In this document: in pieces, positions 23,401 through 34,436 of the stretch
How the letters are laid out: every line of letters starts with the position of its first letter
Position numbering within the stretch: position 1 is the stretch's first letter
Assembly (NCBI GenBank): GCA_000151295.1
Contig: GG745378.1
Location: 87,777-146,403 of the forward strand
Direction: 5' to 3'
Origin: Allomyces macrogynus ATCC 38327
Lineage: Eukaryota > Blastocladiomycota > Blastocladiomycetes > Blastocladiales > Blastocladiaceae
Length of the DNA: 58,627 bases
Notes under the pieces: model-generated
Databases searched by the model: none
Told to the model about the DNA's origin: nothing
What the model saw: only the letters and a program-made list of their open reading frames with translations
Program-made: the position numbers and the translations under genes

Positions 23401-26159
23401 ACAGTGTTGCTACTAATGGAACTGCTGCGGCTCAGTGCGCGCGGGCGTGTCGCCGCGCGCTGCACTTCGTCGCGGTACCGCTCAATCAGGTAGGGCGGCG
23501 GGAACGCGATGCCGGGCGAGACCGACAAAAGCACCTGGTACGGCTTGAGCAGCTTGGCGAGCAACTCGTCGTGCACGACGAGAGCCTGTGCGTCGGCGAC
23601 GGGGACCGACGCCGGCTTGGCTTGCAGGTTCGTATACAGCTGCGACTCGCGGTGCAGCGACATGACGGCGAAAATGACAAACCAGAGCACGCGTTTGACC
23701 GTTTTCAGGACGGTGCGATCCTCGCCGCGCAGGATCACGCACCCGCCGAGTTCGGTCGGGCACCCGTCAAAGACGAGCAGCGGCGTCACGTCGCGGTCGT
23801 GCGCAAACATTTGGGCCGAAAACGACCCGCACGTGCCGACTGCAGGGCTCTGCGACAGCTTGTCCATGGACGTGATCAGGTCGGCCCCCGTGAACCGCGC
23901 CACCGTCTCGAGCACTGGCCGTTTGATGTCGTACGAAACGGCAATACCCTTGCCGACCAGGTACTCGAGCGCAAACCGCGACACGGTCTTTTCGACAAGA
24001 ATGATGGTCGGCTGCAACGCGAGCAGTCGGTTGCACAGACTGAGCAGGTGCTCGTGCTCTTGCGCGAGGACCGGGTTCAGACTCATCAGCTGGTCCTGCA
24101 CGCGGTGGTACTCGATCGGGAATGTCAAGACGACGATCCGTGGGCGCGTCAGCGACGTGGGCATCTTGCGGTGCGCGAGCGACTTTTTGCACACGGCGCC
24201 GCTCAAAAACATCGAGTGCGCTGGCCGACTGCCAGGAATCTTCTTGACGCGTAGGAAGTGGCGAATGTCCATGACCTCGGACGTGAATGCGACCTTGCGC
24301 ACCACGTCGCTGGCCAGGTCAAACAGCACCGTTTCCCACGCCGCGTGCAGTTTTGCTTCGGACACGACCTGGTGAATCAACGCCCTGGCGTGCGCTTGGC
24401 ACGTGCCCTCGAGTAGCGGGCCGCAGTACTCGGGCTCCTTCCAAAACTCGTTGAGCAGGACTGACGTGGTCCGTGCCGGTAACGACCGCCGCCGCTGAAT
24501 GAACGTGCGGCGGCGCGACTCGTCCTCGATGGTCGGCGACGGTGGGCGCGAATACGTCGCCTCGACGAGCTGCCGCGGCGTGAGCACGTTGTAGTTTTCC
24601 TCTTCGTCGTCGTCGTCCTCGGACTCGTACGCGACGGGATCATCGCCGTCGGGTGCTGCACCTGGGCTAGTTGGGTCGTCGTCGACAAAACCGGACGGCC
24701 ACCGGAAGGGCGCGAGTGCGGTTGCGTCGCCCGACTCGAACAGGGACCTTGGGCGGGTGGACCGGATGCTCGGCGCGCCGAGAATGGACGGTGGCCGTGG
24801 CGACGGTGGCGGCGAGTCGGCGTCCTTGGAACACTCGTCAATAATGCTCTTGCAGTAGGTGCACACGCGGATCGGGCCAACGTAGCCAAAGGGCTCGCCG
24901 GACAGGTCGTCGATGGTGCAGCGCGCGCACAGGATTTTACCGCTAGAGCCGCGTTTGCGCGTTAGCTCAGGGACAGGGCGAATGTGACGACGCGCTCACG
25001 TCAAAACAATTGATCATACCAAATCCGACAATGGTGCCGGCGGCGCAAAAACGTGAACGGCTGCTCGCATTGGTAGCACGCCTATGTATTGAATACAGTC
25101 CAGTGAGCATCACAACAAAAAGTATCAAAAATGGAGACAAAGTGCAAGTAATCAAATGGCTGACCTTGCACGTCTCGTCCTTGATCCAGTGGTCGCGCTG
25201 CGACAATTGTGCCTTGTCGTTGGTGCGGAACCGACGCATAAATTGGCCCACGGTCGTCGACGACTGCGGCGGTCGCAGCCCCGCATTCAAGTCGGTGGTC
25301 GACGGCGTCTGGCCCAGTGTCGTGCTGCTCCCGTTGGGAGACTGGTGCGTGAGCGACGACGGCGGCGTGTCCTCAAGGTCGGATCCGGGCGTGTTGGCGC
25401 GATCCGACCACGCCGAACCGTCTCTGCAGAATGAAGACCGTCGCGTCAATCAAGGTCGGGATTGAGAGCGGCGCAAACCACGGTGGCCACGTACTCTCGC
25501 GTCAGCGTCAATCGGCCACTGTAGTGCCCCGGTGGTCCCTCTTCATCTCCACCCTCGACTGGGATCTCGAACCCCTGCGACGGCGTGCGCTTGGGTATCA
25601 CCCTCAGGTCCTGCTCGAGCGCCATGTACCGGTCTGCTCCACCCGATCCGCGCCGATTTGGGCTCTGGCTGTTCGCGCGGCGCACGGCATCAATCCCTTT
25701 GGACGGCGACGACGCCGACGTGGACGTCGACGGCGGTCGCCACACGGCCAGTTCCGGCACGGCCGTGGCCGTCGTGACGGTCGTTGACGGAGTCGGCGAC
25801 GCGGGAACAAGCGTCGTGCCGCTCTTAGGCGGCGTGTCGGTGCCGGCATCGTGCACGTCCGTCGATGACGCAGGCCGTGAGCCGCCAAACGAGAAGCGCA
25901 CGCGCTTGAAGAAGCGCGAAATGACCGTATGTCGCGGCTTTTCGGGCGTCGTCGTGCCCGTCGAATCGGGCGGTGGAGAAGTTGCGATCGCGCCTGTTGA
26001 CGCTGCAGACGGAATCGCGGATGCCGTGGGCGGATTTGCACACAGGTCGCCATCGCTCGACGATTGCCGACCGCGCACCATGACGCTGCGCGAGCCGAGC
26101 GGCGGGCTCGTTGGCGGCGAGGTGGGCAGGGTCGGTCGCCGTGATGGCGTTGTCGTCAT
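20452..26159 (-). CDS. FAB1: 1-phosphatidylinositol-3-phosphate 5-kinase (Fab1/PIKfyve)
   Basis: Six exons on the minus strand: 26159-25495, 25423-25165, 25081-25020, 24942-21464, 21398-20995, 20910-20452; 1775 aa, somewhat shorter than yeast Fab1. Low-complexity Ser/Thr/Pro-rich N-terminus. FYVE zinc finger at ~300-358: [37 protein letters not shown] and [11 protein letters not shown] provide the Cys pairs and the RRHHCR PI3P-binding motif. A Cpn60/TCP1-like domain lies around 570-780 ([35 protein letters not shown]). The C-terminal PIPK catalytic domain is in the last ~290 residues: [20 protein letters not shown] with the ATP-site Lys, [40 protein letters not shown]. It makes PI(3,5)P2 on endosomes and vacuoles. 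The FYVE domain is split by two introns. Confidence 0.93.
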
Positions 26160-26867
26160 GGTTTCCGCGGACGTGCGCAAGCCGAGCAAGAATGACGTTC
26201 GTGGTCAGGGTTGGGTCGTTCGGCGAACAATTGTTGCGAGCTGGGGCGCCAAGTCGGCGACCTGGCGGCCCGGGCTGGATCCAGCGACAGGAGCGCTTCT
26301 TGATTCGAGTGTGGGTCGATGCCAGAAGTTGTTGTGCGCGTGTTCGTGGTCCAAGTTGAGAAAGGATGGTGCCAACGGACACGAGAGCCGGCAAGGCAAC
26401 GGCTCGCGCTTGCTGCTGAGTCCCTGCCTATGCACTCCATTGGATACAGATGCATGTTGTTTGTCACGTTGTGCACGCACACAAGAGAGAGACGTGCGCC
26501 CTTTTCACCAAGTCGATCGCCCCTTCATATCGGCATTCCTCGTAGCGCTGTGCATGCTGGTGGAGAGTGCATCTAGCTGTGTTCGGCCTCCTCTGCGAGT
26601 CGCGGCACGTCACCAAACCAAACGACTGCCAAAGCCGTCAAGAATCGTTGTTGTGGCAGGGCCAGCCCATGTCTTCCTCGTCTGGATCATCCATTCCGCT
26701 CGTGCCGTCCTGGCCTTCGGAAACTCCGGAATGTGTCGCTACACAATCCTGTTCGGCTGTTTCATCCTCATTCATCACGGTCATGCCGAACCCGCTGCAC
26801 ATGTCGCGTGCTTTGCAAGGGTTTGTGCAGCTGGGAGCCTGGGTGTCCATCACCAACCGCCCAGAGG

Positions 26868-27020
26868 CCAGTCGCCAGTGCGCCAGTCGCCAGTGCGCCA
26901 GTCTACCCCAGTTTTGGGATCAGATCAGCCAGGTCGCCAGTCTCGCATGCCAGTTTCGCCAGTTTGCGCCAGTTCGCCAGTTTGTGCCAGTTCGCCAGTT
27001 TGTGCCAGTTCGCCAGTCAT
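26868..27020. repeat. GCCAGT-motif array
   Basis: At least 14 copies of GCCAGT spaced mostly 8-10 bp, including direct repeats of the 18-mer TTCGCCAGTTTGTGCCAG. Not a CRISPR: no spacers of constant length, and the motif is too short. Confidence 0.8.
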
Positions 27021-27230
27021 GGGTCATCAAGCGATGCGGCGGATCCTTCCCATTTCTGTTCAAACGAGGGAAAACAATGTTTTTCAAGCAACGTGCCTGA
27101 ATCATTCCTTTGTTGTTCTCTTGGACTGCAACATGATCGCGTGCACTGTGATTAGTCGGTCCGTGCTCATGTGGCGTACATCACAAGAAGGCGAAACAGG
27201 CGGAGTCGGGGAGCTGTGCGCCACGCGTTA

Positions 27231-27314
27231 CCTGGCGAAGACTGGCAAAGACTGGCGTCGGCGGACGGAGACTGGCGTCGGCTGGCGTCGGCTGGCGCAA
27301 CCTGGCGTAACATC
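27231..27314. repeat. CTGGCG-motif array (inverse orientation)
   Basis: Repeated ACTGGC/CTGGCG units, including tandem GGCTGGCGTC. This is the reverse complement of the motif in the array at 26868-27020, so the two arrays form a loose inverted pair about 200 bp apart. Confidence 0.75.
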
Positions 27315-27900
27315 ATGCGGTCGTGCAGCATCCAGCCGTCTGGAACCTATCCAGTTTCCACCAAATGGGCACAATGATCCGACGTGATTCGATGCCGCCG
27401 TTGCGTGCTGCTCGATCTGAAATGTGCCGCTCTTGCCCAGATTATTTGGCACGTTGTGTTCTTTTGCACGAGTACGCGCGTGCTTTGACCCGCTAGCCGG
27501 TCAGACACACACAGCGGCGGGTGGCGAACATTTCGTGCAACCTGGTCGTGATGTGTTCTTGGCGTGGCCCCTCCTCCCCCACCAACGGCCCACCAACTGC
27601 ACGGCGTGAGACGACCTGAGACGGCCAAGACGGGCCGGAAACAATGTAATGTTAGCGTGCTGTTTGTCAGTTTGCTTGAGCAACTCACGTTCATCCATGC
27701 ACGGCGGTCACCCGGGACCGTGGAGAGCCGAGGACGGGTGGCGGGCGTATTCTGTCCTTTGCCAGATCGGGACATCATGACCAGTTGCGCGGGCACACCA
27801 GGGCGCGTCAGCACCCTTCTCCCAGCCGATGCGCGCGAGTGAGCGCCTGCCCGCCCGAGTCAGGTTCACACCGCTCGAGTACACTCAGGACACTCCTGGA

Positions 27901-27908
27901 TATAAAAA
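27901..27908 (+). promoter_or_regulatory. TATA box of OPT gene
   Basis: TATAAAAA about 140 bp before the ATG at 28046, in an otherwise GC-rich stretch. Confidence 0.55.
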
Positions 27909-28045
27909 CGCGCGACCCCACGAATCGACTGCTTCCAGTCATCCAGAGAGTCGTTCGTCTACGCGACAACCTTCTCCACCCATTTTTACGCGTGTTCCCT
28001 CGCTGCCGACCTCGCTCTACTTTCGACCCACACCAACCGCCCGCC

Positions 28046-31000
28046 ATGACCGCCGCGGAAAAGGTCTCCGAAAAGGCGACCACCGGCGACGCCGAGAAGC
28101 AGAACTCGTCGTTTGTCATTGACAAGGATTTCGAGGATGTGCGTGTTACTTTGGCGCGCCTCCAATCTCGATCGTTTTGACTGGCGTTCTGATCGGTCGC
28201 ACTTTTCCACTGCCCTGTCCAGGTCGCCATGAACATTGCCCCGACCACCGACGACCCGAACACGCCGTCGCTCACGTTCCGCGTTTGGGTTCTCGGCACC
28301 ATTTTCTGTGTCCTGCTCGGCGCTCTCAACCAGGTTCGAATCGCGCACTAGTTTTCGGCTGCCCTCCTTCGCTGCCCATCACGAACTGACCATTTATCGT
28401 ACTGCTCCATCGCGCTGTAGCTGTTCACGTTCCGCACCAACAGTTTCGCTGTTTCGAGGTGCGCTTTCTCATCTCCACCGTTCGCCTCACCTCCATCTCG
28501 CTTGCATTTGGCCTGATACTCGCCGCGCTTACCCCACTGCAGTTATGTCGCTGTTCTGCTCGCGTACCCGCTCGGTCTGCTCATGGCCGCCGTCATTCCC
28601 TCGGTTGATGTCAACTTCGGCCCGCTCGGCTCGTTCAACACCAACCCGGGTCCGTTCTCGGTCAAGGAGCACGTCCTCATCGGCATTTTCGGGTCGACTG
28701 GTGCCTCGGGTATCTACGGGTACGTGCATTTCGACTCACCCTTGCAAAACCGCGATTGTGAACGGCACGTTTCTGACCTCGCGAAAACGCGTCCTCGTCA
28801 ACAGTACCGACAACCTCGTCGTGCAGAAGATTTTCTACGAGCTCGAGATTGGCCCAGTCTGGTCGATTGTGTTCCTGTTCGCGTCGTCGACGCTCGGGTT
28901 CGGCATTTCGGGTATCTCGCGCAAGTTCCTGGTCCGGCCCGCGCACATGATCTGGCCTGGTGTGCTGCCATCGGTCGCGCTCTATCAGACGTTCCACTCG
29001 TCCAAGAACGAGGACGTTGACTCGAACGGCGTCACACACATGTCGCGCATGAAGGTCTTCACGATCGGCGCGATTGGCATGGCCACATACCATTTTATCG
29101 GCCCCGGGTTCATTTCGCCGCTGCTGCAGTACTGTGTGTTGCTTCAAGTTGCTTTTAGAGATGCGTATGCGCGCGACCGACCGACAGTGGAACTGACCCG
29201 AGCACATCCGTCGTGACTAGTGCCCATTTTCTGCTGGATCGCGCCGAAGGACAACGTTATGCTCCAGACGATCGGATCGCCCAAGGCCGGTCTGGGTGTC
29301 CTCTCGCTGACGCTCGACTGGACTACGTTTGGCTCGGCGGCCATGTCGGTGCCGTTCTGGAGTGCCGCCAACCTGTTTGCGTCCTACGTGATTTTCCAAT
29401 GGGTTATCAGTGTGTTTCGCCTTTTGCTGCCCATCAAATCATTCTGTGCGACCAGAACACTCAACGTCTTACTTTTTCCTGATTCCACAGGTGGCCTCTC
29501 GTACTCGGGCAACTGGTTCAACCAGCCCAAGATGGGCGTCAAGGTCAACTCGCCCAAGCTCATGTCCAACACGGGCAGGGTCATTGGCGCAGCCAAGCTC
29601 GTCGACAACAAGACCAACACGCTGCGCGACGACGTCTACCAGGCCAACCGGCCCATTTACATGTCGCCGGTGTGTATTCTTTTCCGAGCCTCACCGCTCT
29701 TGCGCTCGCGCATTTCCCCGCAGGCGGTGTTACGTTATCCTAACCAACGCGTTCATGGGTCGCTTTTGCATCTCGCCGTTAGTTCTTCGCCTGGAGGTGC
29801 TCTTCATACCCACCGGACTCAACGCGATATGATCTCTTTGCACGTAAGAGCTGACCTGCTTCATTGCCGCGCATCTCACATAGTTACTTTGGCTCGATGG
29901 CCACGTTCACGGCCGCCGTCTCGCACACCATGGTGTGGTACGGCAAGGACATTTGGGCGCGCCTGCGTGCGTCGCAGCACGAGATGGCCGAGGATATTCA
30001 CTGCAAGCTCATTGACGCGTATCCAGAAGTCCCAGACTCGTGGTACTACGGGTGCGTACTGAAATCGTTGATACTTGACGCGATGTGCGCTGTCCACTAA
30101 GCTCACAACTTGCGCTTTCCTTCCGCACAGCTTCTTTGCGATCACGGCTGTCCTGACGATCCTCGTGTGCCACTTCTCGGGCATCGAGATGGCCTGGTAC
30201 TTCACTGTACGTTTTCTGCTGGCGATAATGCGGCACCCACAGGTCTTGCGCTTCGGCTGACGCCGCTCACCGTCTCCTTGTAGTTCCTATCGATTCTCGT
30301 CTCGATCATTGGCACCGTTCCGATCGCCGTTGTCCTCGCAACGAGCGGCGTGAGTCTGTACATGGTGCGTTGTTCTTTCACGATGATGCTCTCCTTAGCC
30401 GTCTTGCCCTCTAGGCTCACCAGCTTGCTTGTTTCCCTCGCTCTGCTAGAATGTTATTTCCGAGTTCATCATCGGGTGCATTCTGCCGGGCAAGCCCGTC
30501 ATCATGATGGCCTTCAAGACGCTCGGTGTCACGGTCTCGCTGCAGTGCGTGTTGTCTTACTTCCCACCGCTTCTCCACTGCCCTCTTCCACGACTGACGG
30601 TCCTGATTCTCTAGATGTCTCATTTTGCTGCAAGATCTCAAGCTTGGACACTACATGAAGGTCCCGCCGCGTCACGTTTTCATTGCGCAGATCGCGTCGC
30701 AGTTCATGGCCGTGTTCGTTTGCTGGGGAACCATGGAGGGCTGGATCAGCAACAAGGAGCACGTCGACTGGCTTGTCGCCAACGGCGACGCTGAGGGTGC
30801 GGGTGCGACGTGGGGCGCGTCGGGCTTCAACACGTTCTACAACGCGTCGCTGATCTGGGGCGCCATTGGCCCGATCCGCTTCTGTATGTTGCACGACGTG
30901 CTCTCCTTTTGCCAATCTGAATCTGCGAATAGCACGCTCACCAAGATTGTTATTTTATCCACCCTTGCAATAGTCTTCGAGTCGATCTACTCGCCCATCA

Positions 31001-31213
31001 TCATTGGCGGTCTCGTTGCTGGTGCAGTCACGCCTGTGATCTTCAAGCTCGGCGACATGTTCATTGGCTCGAAGGTTATCCCGTGGCACCTTTTGCAGGT
31101 ACGTAACGAGCATGGTTGCATCGGTGACGACAACTTCTGATGGAATCACTAACGCGAACACAATTTCCCTTTTCCAGTCGCCCCTGCTCTACACGGTCGG
31201 CTCGCCCGGTTCG
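28046..31213 (+). CDS. OPT-family oligopeptide transporter, 5' fourteen exons (gene interrupted)
   Basis: Exons 28046-28138, 28223-28333, 28421-28458, 28543-28719, 28805-29133, 29221-29409, 29491-29671, 29884-30051, 30131-30206, 30284-30364, 30450-30544, 30615-30883, 30974-31098 and 31178-31213. Together with the 3' exons beyond the insertion (36000-36029, 36108-36308) this gives about 732 aa. Family landmarks are TDDPNTPSLTFRVWVLG, NPGPFSVKEH, PGFISPLLQYLPIFCWIAPK, HTMVWYGKDIW, EFIIGCILPGKPVIMM, DLKLGHYMKVPPR and SIYSPIIIGGLV. The OPT family imports small peptides, glutathione conjugates or metal chelates with protons at the plasma membrane; about 12-16 membrane segments. The reading frame is cut at codon GGT-TCG (31208-31213) by the DIRS element and would end inside it at about 31379-31381. 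Exon 7/8 may hide a small extra exon, since ~5 residues are missing there against relatives. Confidence 0.88.
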
Positions 31214-31308
31214 GTATCCGTCGCCCTGCCTCAGGCCTCGCCAGGCTGCTCGGCCGTTTGGCCGGGCTCGGATACCCGGAGGGTATCTGTCGCGCCAGCC
31301 TCGGCGTC

Positions 31309-31429
31309 CATGATTGTGAGAGGCGCCGTCTTCGGCGCTACAGACCTTTATTTGTGTGAACAAAAAACACTGAAAATGTGATCAACGTAAATAAAGGCGT
31401 CCACTCCCACCTCCAGAGAACCTCGCCTC
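31309..31429 (+). repeat. Left inverted terminal repeat of DIRS element
   Basis: 121 bp, reverse complement of 35847-35967 with a single T/C difference by eye (in CATGATTGTGAG versus CATGATCGTGAG). Contains AATAAA-like motifs on the plus strand. Confidence 0.93.
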
Positions 31430-31497
31430 TTCGAAAAGCCGCTGCAGACCGCACGACACCGTCCTGGGGGCCGATCTTCGTTCGCTTGCACCGCACC

Positions 31498-32487
31498 ATG
31501 AACGTCAACCCCCCCAATGACCCCGCCGCCGTCCTCGCAGCCGCCCGCGCGGACATCGCGGCCAACCCCGACGGCCCACTCGCTCAGCTCCTCGCCGCTG
31601 CACTCGCTCTTGCGGGGCCTGGCGACGGAGCCGCCCCTCCCCCCGCATATCAGACGCCCTGGCCGTGGCGCGATGCCCCGCCGGCCCCCCTCGTCGTCGA
31701 CGATGACGCTGACGGTGGCCGCTACACCGTCGAAGGCGCCCCTGCAGAGATCCTCGGCAGGTCCGCCCTCTCGTTCCGGGGCAGGTCGTCCGACGTCCTC
31801 CGACACTACCCCCGCCCCAACGGTAGCGTCGACCAGGCCTCGCGGCTCGACGCCGCCCTCGTCGAGGCCGCTTCCAGGGCCAAGACCGGAGAGACTGTCA
31901 AGCAGCGCGACGACCGCGACCGCAAGCATCAGGAGTACCTTGGTCACGTCATCCGCGCGCTCGTGCCACTCGTGCACTTGTTGCACGTTGTCGACCACGA
32001 GCTCAACCTCGACGACCCCGAGCACGGACCCGAGCGCATCGCCGCAGACGCCGGCCGCTTGCGCACGGTCGTCCGGGACGCCCGCACCGCTGCCGTCGAC
32101 GCCCTCAAGCTCACCGTCATCGGCAACGGTTCCATCGAACGCGCCCGCCGAGACGCGGTCATCAAGGACCTCAAGCTCGGCGAAGTCTTTGCCCAGCGCG
32201 CCAACGTTCCCAGCACCGACCGCGCCCTCCTGTTCGGCCCCGACGCCTTCCGCGAAGAGTTTGCCGAGCTCAACCGACGCCGCGACATGGAGCGTGTCGC
32301 TGGCGTCGCTGCCGCCGCCGCCGCCGCGGCCCGTCCCGCTCGCGTACCGGGAAACGGTCGTGGCCACGGTGCCCGGGGCTACCGTGGCGGACGCGGCCGC
32401 GGTCGTGGTGGCACCTGCGCCAATGGCCAGCGGCGCGACCAGCCGCGGGCCGATGCCGACAACAACCGGGACGCCAACCGCGTCTGA
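31498..32487 (+). CDS. DIRS ORF1, gag-like nucleic-acid-binding protein
   Basis: 329 aa from the ATG at 31498 (CACCATGAA). Pro/Ala-rich N-terminus, a charged helical middle (RDDRDRKHQEYLGHVIRAL, DALKLTVIGNGSIERARRDA) and an Arg/Gly-rich tail (GYRGGRGRGRGG) suited to RNA binding. It occupies the usual gag position of DIRS elements; there is no zinc knuckle. The identity is inferred from position and composition. Confidence 0.75.
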   Translation: MNVNPPNDPAAVLAAARADIAANPDGPLAQLLAAALALAGPGDGAAPPPAYQTPWPWRDAPPAPLVVDDDADGGRYTVEGAPAEILGRSALSFRGRSSDVLRHYPRPNGSVDQASRLDAALVEAASRAKTGETVKQRDDRDRKHQEYLGHVIRALVPLVHLLHVVDHELNLDDPEHGPERIAADAGRLRTVVRDARTAAVDALKLTVIGNGSIERARRDAVIKDLKLGEVFAQRANVPSTDRALLFGPDAFREEFAELNRRRDMERVAGVAAAAAAAARPARVPGNGRGHGARGYRGGRGRGRGGTCANGQRRDQPRADADNNRDANRV

Positions 32488-32519
32488 AGGCGCCGGCGTC
32501 CCCGGAGACGACGCCATGG

Positions 32520-34436
32520 ATGTCGACGTCGTCCCCGATTTGGCCCACCTGCCGCCTGGGTGGCCAGACGTCCTCGCGCGCGGACACTTGGGCCTCGATG
32601 GTCCGCGACGCGGAATCCTTGCGTTCGGTACGGCGTGGGGCCACGATCGACTTTATCCAGTCGCCGCGGCCCAACCTGACGCTCCGCCCGTTCAGGCTCC
32701 CGGAGGCCGACTGGGCGGTCATAGACAAGGAGGTCTCGGATTTGCTGGCCCATCGCTGCATCGAGCCGACCACCGAGCCAGCCATGCTCATGAACCCTTT
32801 CACGGTCGTCCAGCCCTCGGGCAAGATCCGGACCTGCTTCGATGCGAGACCTCTCAACCAGTTCGTCCGATTGCGTCGCTTCAAGATGTCGGGGATCTCG
32901 ACCGTGCGCCATCTGATCCGTCGTGGCGACTACTTCGTGCGCCTCGACCTGAAGGACGCCTATCACTCGGTTCGCCTCGCGCCAGAAGTGCGGAGGTTTT
33001 GTTGTTTTCGGTGGAACGGGCAATTCTACCGTTTCACTGTACTCTTCTTTGGACTCAGTTCGGCGCCCCAGATCTTCTCGCGCCTCATGTCGTCAGCCCT
33101 GGCGCCCCTGGTCTCGTCGGGGATGCGCCTTGTGGCGTATCTGGACGACGTCCTCCTGCTCTGCTCGTCGCGCGAGGAGGCACTCCGTCAGCGCGACCAG
33201 TTGATTTCGCACCTCGGCTCACTTGGTTTCACGGTAGGCCTGGCCAAGTCCCAGCTGGAGCCGAGTACGACGACGACCTTCCTCGGCTTCTCGATATGCT
33301 CCATATCGATGACCATCTCGGTCCCGCGCGACAAGGTCCGCAAGGTGTCCCGCGAGGCCAAGCGCTTGCTCCACTCGGTCTCGTCCACGCCGCGCAAGCT
33401 GGCCCAGTTCCTTGGCCTGGCCAACTCGCTGGCCCCGGCGGTGGCCCCGGCCGGGATCCAGCAGCGGTTCCTCCAGCGCAACCTGCACCATGGCCTGCGC
33501 CCGGGCCGCACGTGGGAGTGCCCGGTCCCAATCACGCAAGCGTCCCGCACGGAGCTCTCCTGGTGGGCGACCGAGTTCCCCGCCTGGAACGGCAGGGCCC
33601 TGATCCCGCCGCCGCCCGACTTGACCACGGACACGGACGCCTCAGCCTCGGGCTGGGGCGTGGTGACGCCTACGGGCACGGCCCGTGGGTGGTGGACGCG
33701 CCGCGAGTCCGACATGGGCTCGAACTGGCGCGAACTCAGGACGATCGAGATCGCGATCCGCCTAAACCTGTCGGCTTGGGCCGGCCGGACGGTACTGATA
33801 CGAACCGACAACATCACGGCCAGCTGCTACGTGAATCGCCAGGGCGGTCATGCGTCGACGCACCTGCTGGACCTGGCCAAGTCGATCTGGCACCTGTGCA
33901 TGCGTCACCGGATCGACCTGCGCGCCCAGTATCTCCCGGGCGAGCTCAACACGGCGGCGGATCGAGCCTCCCGGTCGATGGACAACCACCGGTACGGACT
34001 GACGGACCGCGGGTTCCGGCGGTTGGAGGAGTGGTTTGGTCCGCGGACCCTGGACCTGTTCGCAGATCGCACGAACGCTCGGTGCCCTCGTTTTTGGTCG
34101 CTGCATCCAGACCCCGACGCGGACGCGGTCGACGCCTTCGCGCAGACGGCATGGCCCCGGCGGGGTGGCTACGCCTTCCCGCCCCCGATGCTGATCCCTC
34201 GGGTGCTGCACTGCGTGCGCGCGCACCGGGTCAACGAGCTGGTCCTGGCGACACCGGCGTGGTACTCAGCGGCTTGGATGCCGCTGGTCCGACACCTGGC
34301 GCGCGCGGAGCCTCTTTGGCTTCCACCATCAGCGGCGTGGACCCCGCGCTTCCACTCTCACCGCGTGCTGCCCTCCTCGCGCGGGATCCTCTTGTGGCGC
34401 GTATCCTGGAGGGGCTCGCCACCTCCTCGGGTCTGA
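32520..34436 (+). CDS. DIRS ORF2, reverse transcriptase-RNase H
   Basis: 638 aa. RT motifs in order are KIRTCFDARPLNQFVRL, YFVRLDLKDAYHSVRL, VLFFGLSSAPQIFSRLM and the catalytic box YLDDVLLL at ~206-213. Thumb/connection GFTVGLAKSQLEPSTTTTFL follows, then the RNase H domain with TDTDASASGWG, ELRTIEIAI and IRTDNITASCYVNRQGG. The segment PRTLDLFADRTNARCPRFWS downstream of RNase H is typical of DIRS/Ngaro elements. It lies 32 nt after gag and overlaps the recombinase frame by about 285 nt. A separate methyltransferase domain, present in some DIRS elements, was not seen. Confidence 0.95.
   Translation: MSTSSPIWPTCRLGGQTSSRADTWASMVRDAESLRSVRRGATIDFIQSPRPNLTLRPFRLPEADWAVIDKEVSDLLAHRCIEPTTEPAMLMNPFTVVQPSGKIRTCFDARPLNQFVRLRRFKMSGISTVRHLIRRGDYFVRLDLKDAYHSVRLAPEVRRFCCFRWNGQFYRFTVLFFGLSSAPQIFSRLMSSALAPLVSSGMRLVAYLDDVLLLCSSREEALRQRDQLISHLGSLGFTVGLAKSQLEPSTTTTFLGFSICSISMTISVPRDKVRKVSREAKRLLHSVSSTPRKLAQFLGLANSLAPAVAPAGIQQRFLQRNLHHGLRPGRTWECPVPITQASRTELSWWATEFPAWNGRALIPPPPDLTTDTDASASGWGVVTPTGTARGWWTRRESDMGSNWRELRTIEIAIRLNLSAWAGRTVLIRTDNITASCYVNRQGGHASTHLLDLAKSIWHLCMRHRIDLRAQYLPGELNTAADRASRSMDNHRYGLTDRGFRRLEEWFGPRTLDLFADRTNARCPRFWSLHPDPDADAVDAFAQTAWPRRGGYAFPPPMLIPRVLHCVRAHRVNELVLATPAWYSAAWMPLVRHLARAEPLWLPPSAAWTPRFHSHRVLPSSRGILLWRVSWRGSPPPRV

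Larger units (their letters stand above)
26160..28045. other. Intergenic region with repeat arrays
   Basis: About 1.9 kb between divergent Fab1 and OPT genes. Contains two oppositely oriented short-motif arrays (26868-27020 and 27231-27314) and a TATA box near the OPT gene. No protein gene recognised. Confidence 0.5.

Noticed and set aside
23043..24254. 403-codon plus-strand frame inside Fab1
   Set aside because: Antisense shadow of the Fab1 chaperonin-like region.
26868..27020. CRISPR-like array
   Set aside because: Repeat unit is only 6-18 bp with no unique spacers of constant length, and the DNA is eukaryotic.
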